NCBI GenBank assembly: GCA_900545825.1
Contig: URAS01000004.1
Span: forward strand, 102,970 to 166,969
Direction: 5' to 3'
Source: an uncultured Actinomyces sp.
GTDB taxonomy: Bacteria; Actinomycetota; Actinomycetes; Actinomycetales; Actinomycetaceae
DNA: 64,000 bases
Part shown: positions 60,829-64,000 of the stretch, one piece after another
Position numbering within the stretch: position 1 is the stretch's first letter
Layout of the letters: every line of letters starts with the position of its first letter
Translations under genes and position numbers: made by a program
Notes under the pieces: model-generated
Seen by the model: the letters and a program-made list of their open reading frames with translations, nothing else
The model's database searches: none
Told to the model about the DNA's origin: nothing

Positions 60829-61143
60829 ATGTTGCTTGCGTTTTCTGTCTCACCCATGACGACCTCCGACCCGGAAGGCTCGGTGTCTGAAGCCGTCGCC
60901 GAAGCGATCCGCGTCGTCCGCGAATCCGGCCTGCCCTACGAGACGACCTCGATGTTTACGACGATCGAGGGCGAGTGGGACGAGTGCATGGACGTCGTCA
61001 AGCGGGCGACCGACGCCGTGTTGGCGTGCTCGCCGCGGGCCGGCCTCGTCATGAAGGCCGACATCCGTCCCGGCTGGACGAACCAGATGACCGAGAAGGT
61101 CGAACGCGTCAACGCCCGCCTAGCCGCCACCGACGCAAATTAG
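60829..61143 (+). CDS. Thiamine-binding protein family (UPF0045/MTH1187)
   Basis: 104 residues. The family pattern is visible as SVSEAVAEAIRVVRESGLPYETTSMFTTIEGEWDECMDVVKRA. The ferredoxin-like beta-alpha-beta fold of this family forms tetramers, and homologues (YkoF, YqgV, MTH1187) bind hydroxymethylpyrimidine or thiamine. It stands alone, with no thiamine transport genes or riboswitch nearby, so a role in thiamine handling is inferred only. It starts without a ribosome site after TAGGCT. Confidence 0.88.
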   Translation: MLLAFSVSPMTTSDPEGSVSEAVAEAIRVVRESGLPYETTSMFTTIEGEWDECMDVVKRATDAVLACSPRAGLVMKADIRPGWTNQMTEKVERVNARLAATDAN

Positions 61144-61188
61144 CCGGCCCGTCCGGCCCCCGCGACGAGGGCGGCCCGGCCCATCCCG

Positions 61189-61194
61189 TAAACT
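61189..61194 (+). promoter_or_regulatory. -10 box of the M3 peptidase gene (leaderless type)
   Basis: TAAACT ends 7 nt before ATG 61202. Confidence 0.5.
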
Positions 61195-61201
61195 GGGCGG
61201 C

Positions 61202-63262
61202 ATGACGATTCACCAGCCCTCGGACCTGCTTGCCCCCTCGACTCTGCCTGCGGGGATGCCCGATTTCGACGGCGTGACGCCCCAGCTGTGCGTCGACGCC
61301 CTCCGCCAGGCGATGGCCCTGGCCCGCGAGCGCTGGGACGCGATCGCCGCTTCCGAGGATGCTCCGACGATCGAGAACACCCTCGAGGCCGTGGAGCTGT
61401 CGGAGGTCGAACTCGACCGCGTCGAGGCTGTCTTTTCGACGATGGTCGCCAACATCGGCGGCGACGACTGGAACGACGCGGAGTCCCAGGTCATCCCCGA
61501 TTTCGTCGACCACGCTCACCGTTTCTCGACCCATCGTGGCCTCTATGCGCGCCTCCAGGCGCTGCGCGAGAGCATCGACGCCGACACCGACCCCGAGGCC
61601 GCTTACGCCCTCGACCTTTCGATCCGCGACTTCCAGCGCGGCGGCATCGACCTGCCCGAAGAGGACCAGCAGGCGCTGCGCGACCTCGAGGTGACGATCG
61701 GCGAGGCCGAGCAGCAGTTCACCCAGGCCTGTGTCAAAGCCCGCACGACGGGCGCCTACCGCGGCACCGACGCCGCGAGCCTGGGCGTCGACATTACCGA
61801 GGCCGGCGGCACCGTTGACGGCGACGCCTTCACGATCCCCCAGTCCAATTCGACGCATCACCCCCTGCTGTCCCAGATCACGTCGCCTATCCACCGCCAC
61901 GCGCTGCTCGCGGCGTCACTCAACCGCGCGAACGGCACCGGCGAGGTCGACACGCGCCCGCTCGTCGCCCGTCTGGCCCAGCTGCGCGAGCAGAAGGCCC
62001 ACCTCTTGGGGTTCGACACCTACGCCGACCTCGCCCTCGACGACGAGGTCGCGCCCAGCGTCGACGCCGTGTGGGAGCTCCTGACGACCCTGGCCGGCCA
62101 GACCCAGCAGGCACTCGAGTATGACCGTCGGCAGCTCGAGGCGCTGGCCCGCGACGACCAGGGCGACACCTACGAGCTCGCCCCCGGCGACTGGCCGTTC
62201 TACCAGGAAAAGCTTCGCGAATCGACGTTCACGTTCTCGGCGGCCGATATGCGCCCCTACCTTGAGCTCGAACGCGTCGTCGAGGACGGCGTCTTCTACG
62301 CCGCCCACTGCCTCTACGGCCTGTCGTTCCACCCGCGCGAGGACATCACGGCGTGGGACCCCGACGTCAAGGCGTGGGAGGTCCACGACGACTCCGGGCA
62401 GATGATCGGCTTGTTCCTCGGCGACTACTACACGCGCGAAACCAAGGAGGGCGGCGCGTGGATGCACGAGCTCGTCGCCTACAACCAACTGACCGGCGCC
62501 ACACCGGTCATCGCCAACACCCTCAACATCGCGAAGCCCGCGCCGGGCGAGCCGACGCTGCTGACGTGGGACGAGGTCATCACGTGTTTCCACGAGTTCG
62601 GCCACGCCCTCCACGGCCTCTTCGCCGCCACCCGCTACCCGGGCTTCGCGGGCACGTCGGTGCCGCGTGACTTCGTCGAGTTCCCCTCGCAGCTCAACGA
62701 AATGTGGGCCTACCACCCCCAGATCCTCGGCCGTTTCCTCCGCCACTGGGCGACGGGACTGCCGGCCCCGCAGGAGGTCGTCGACGAAATCGCCGCCTCC
62801 AAGACGTTTGGCCAGGCCTTCGAGACCATCGAGTACCTGTCATCCGCCCTCATCGACCTCACGTGGCACCGCACCCCCGGCGTCGAACTGCCCGATGCCG
62901 AGGGCGTCGACGACTTCGAGGCCCGCGCGGCCGCCGACGCCGGTGCCGCCTGCGATCTGGTCCCGCCGCGGTATCGGTCGACGTATTTTGCCCACACGTT
63001 CGGCGGCGGCTATGCGTCGGCCTACTGCTCGTACATGTGGGCCGAGCTCATGGTCGCCGACATGGAGGAGTGGATCCGGACCGGCCCGCTGGCCGGCGAC
63101 AATGCGGGCCTTAACCGGGCCGTCGGCGACGCCCTGCGCGAGGGCATCCTCTCGCGCGGCCGTTCGCGTGACCCGCTCGAGTCGTACCGGTCCGTGACCG
63201 GCCACGAGCCCGACCCGCGCTCGGTGGCGCGCCGCCGTGGCCTCGACGGGTACGAGAAGTGA
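61202..63262 (+). CDS. M3 family metallopeptidase (oligopeptidase/dipeptidyl carboxypeptidase)
   Basis: 686 residues, the usual M3A length. The zinc motif is HEFGH at 464-468 (FHEFGHALHGLF) and the third ligand Glu lies in VEFPSQLNEMW about 25 residues on. The C-terminal tyrosine-rich loop (FGGGYASAYCSYMWAE) is typical of Dcp and oligopeptidase A. It cleaves short peptides in the cytoplasm; no signal peptide. Its stop overlaps the next gene by GTGA (63259-63262). Confidence 0.95.
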   Translation: MTIHQPSDLLAPSTLPAGMPDFDGVTPQLCVDALRQAMALARERWDAIAASEDAPTIENTLEAVELSEVELDRVEAVFSTMVANIGGDDWNDAESQVIPDFVDHAHRFSTHRGLYARLQALRESIDADTDPEAAYALDLSIRDFQRGGIDLPEEDQQALRDLEVTIGEAEQQFTQACVKARTTGAYRGTDAASLGVDITEAGGTVDGDAFTIPQSNSTHHPLLSQITSPIHRHALLAASLNRANGTGEVDTRPLVARLAQLREQKAHLLGFDTYADLALDDEVAPSVDAVWELLTTLAGQTQQALEYDRRQLEALARDDQGDTYELAPGDWPFYQEKLRESTFTFSAADMRPYLELERVVEDGVFYAAHCLYGLSFHPREDITAWDPDVKAWEVHDDSGQMIGLFLGDYYTRETKEGGAWMHELVAYNQLTGATPVIANTLNIAKPAPGEPTLLTWDEVITCFHEFGHALHGLFAATRYPGFAGTSVPRDFVEFPSQLNEMWAYHPQILGRFLRHWATGLPAPQEVVDEIAASKTFGQAFETIEYLSSALIDLTWHRTPGVELPDAEGVDDFEARAAADAGAACDLVPPRYRSTYFAHTFGGGYASAYCSYMWAELMVADMEEWIRTGPLAGDNAGLNRAVGDALREGILSRGRSRDPLESYRSVTGHEPDPRSVARRRGLDGYEK

Positions 63263-63843
63263 ACAAGCGCGTCGTCCTGCGGCGCCTAGCCGGGCGCGTC
63301 CTCGTCGCGATCATCGGCGCCGTACTCGTCGGCGTCCTCGTCTACGACGCCGTCTCGTTCACCAGCCGTTTCACCTGGCGTGAGCCCGCGATCCCCGTCT
63401 TGTTGTTCGTCATCACGTGGCTGCTGTGGGCCGCGCCGATGGCGACGCTGACGCCCGAGGGCATCCGCGTCGTCAACACGTGGCGGATCAGCGACGTCCC
63501 GTGGAGCGCCGTCCGCGGCACGCGCACGCATTTCGGCCTCGTCATCGTCACCGACGAGCGGCAGGTGCCGGTGTCGGCGTGCCCGGCGCGGTCGGGCCTC
63601 GCCATCAGCGTCGGACCACGCCACGAGCAGCCGGCGCTCACCCACTACGACGGCGACTCGCTGCGACTCTCGCTGCACGCCAACGACGCCGCCGCCATCG
63701 TCAACGACTACCGCGAGTCCGTCGCCGCCTCGCTCCCCCACTCGCAGTCCATTCCTGAGGCCGTCACGTCCCGCATCAACTGGCTCTCGCTCGCCCTCGC
63801 CCTCGGCGCATCGGTCTACCTCGTCGCGGCCATCCTCCTCTAG
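63259..63843 (+). CDS. Membrane protein with PH-like domain
   Basis: 194 residues from GTG 63259, overlapping the peptidase stop by 4 nt. It has two N-terminal membrane segments (VLVAIIGAVLVGVLVYDAV and AIPVLLFVITWLLWAA) and one C-terminal (LSLALALGASVYLVAAILL). Between them a small domain with MATLTPEGIRVVNTWRISDVPWSAVRG resembles bacterial PH-domain proteins of actinobacteria. Function unknown. Coupling to the peptidase is positional only. Confidence 0.8.
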   Translation: MNKRVVLRRLAGRVLVAIIGAVLVGVLVYDAVSFTSRFTWREPAIPVLLFVITWLLWAAPMATLTPEGIRVVNTWRISDVPWSAVRGTRTHFGLVIVTDERQVPVSACPARSGLAISVGPRHEQPALTHYDGDSLRLSLHANDAAAIVNDYRESVAASLPHSQSIPEAVTSRINWLSLALALGASVYLVAAILL

Positions 63844-63880
63844 CCGCCAGCCTCACCCCACGGCCCGCAGCCCGCCCAGC

Positions 63881-63921
63881 CCCCGTGAGCGTGATCCTTT
63901 CGTCCGCTTTCATCACGCTCC
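63881..63921. repeat. Nested palindrome element, copy 3 (partial)
   Basis: The left 26 bp (63881-63906) match copy 2 at 24 of 26 positions. Arms 63887-63895 and 63912-63920 form a 9-bp stem. The internal hairpin of copy 2 is missing. Confidence 0.65.
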
Positions 63922-63930
63922 GCTGGGTGT

Positions 63931-64000
63931 CAAGTGGCTGTGAGCCATTGTTGTTTGGTTATTGGGTGGTGAGGGTGGTTAGGGGGTGTGGTGTGGCCTG
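63931..64000. other. T/G-rich segment at the window end
   Basis: About 70 nt with strong T/G bias on the plus strand, unlike the rest of the window. No gene is seen. It may begin an insertion sequence or another locus beyond the edge. Confidence 0.3.

Noticed and set aside
1..64000. CRISPR arrays, tRNA or rRNA genes, prophage genes
   Set aside because: No regularly spaced repeats, no cloverleaf apart from the tmRNA, and no phage structural or integrase genes seen.

Overview
The window is high-GC DNA densely packed with genes. Gene order and families point to the phylum Actinomycetota, probably a member of or near Actinomycetaceae. Supporting signs are UvrD2, AdnA/AdnB, ClpS/DUF2017, DUF3039, DUF3107 and a Tad-type pilus locus, two LAXTG surface proteins, and an SsrA tag ending in LAA. 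Several blocks keep the gene order I know from Mycobacterium: DUF2342-ThiF-uvrD2-nudC; pncB-clpS-DUF2017-murI-MBL-rph-rdgB; adnA/adnB-DUF3107-ferritin-like-DEAD helicase; tadA-B-C-E; and prfB-ftsE-ftsX-M23-smpB. I cannot name a genus.

Layout. 0-12.6 kb holds housekeeping genes: DNA repair helicases, NADH and XTP pyrophosphatases, RNase PH, a cyclic-nucleotide-hydrolase-like MBL enzyme, glutamate racemase, ClpS, nicotinate phosphoribosyltransferase, an SF2 helicase with DUF3039, and HU. 12.6-21.8 kb is more variable. It has tmRNA, a hypothetical gene downstream of it, DJ-1 and glutamine-amidotransferase proteins, an IS3 OrfA scrap, an 879-residue coiled-coil/CAP-domain wall protein, two small hypothetical genes, a wall-anchored metallophosphoesterase and a lipoprotein. 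21.84-28.75 kb is an alpha-galactoside cassette (GH36 enzyme, ABC importer, divergent ROK regulator) bounded by two identical 21-bp direct repeats that are the last seven codons of smpB. This looks like a footprint of site-specific insertion.

28.7-38 kb carries smpB, an M23 peptidase, ftsX, ftsE, prfB and a minimal Tad pilus locus. 38-48.5 kb carries a phosphotransferase-like probable pseudokinase, the AdnB/AdnA helicase-nuclease, DUF3107, a ferritin-like protein and an RhlE-type helicase. 48.5-54.3 kb is a LacI-regulated sugar or inositol operon: Gfo/Idh dehydrogenase, TIM-barrel isomerase, MFS porter, second isomerase, with two abutting palindromic operators at the promoter. 54.3-64 kb carries an isolated murE, an APC permease, MarC, a PHP phosphoesterase, an aminopeptidase P homologue, a thiamine-binding-type protein, an M3 peptidase and a membrane protein.

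Three patterns run through the window. At least thirteen genes have a TANNNT box only 6-7 nt before the start codon and no proper Shine-Dalgarno site, so they are probably transcribed leaderless. A family of nested palindromes (GTGARCGTGA type) recurs at gene ends at 54.3, 60.7 and 63.9 kb. Many neighbouring genes overlap through ATGA, GTGA or TGATG junctions, which implies translational coupling.
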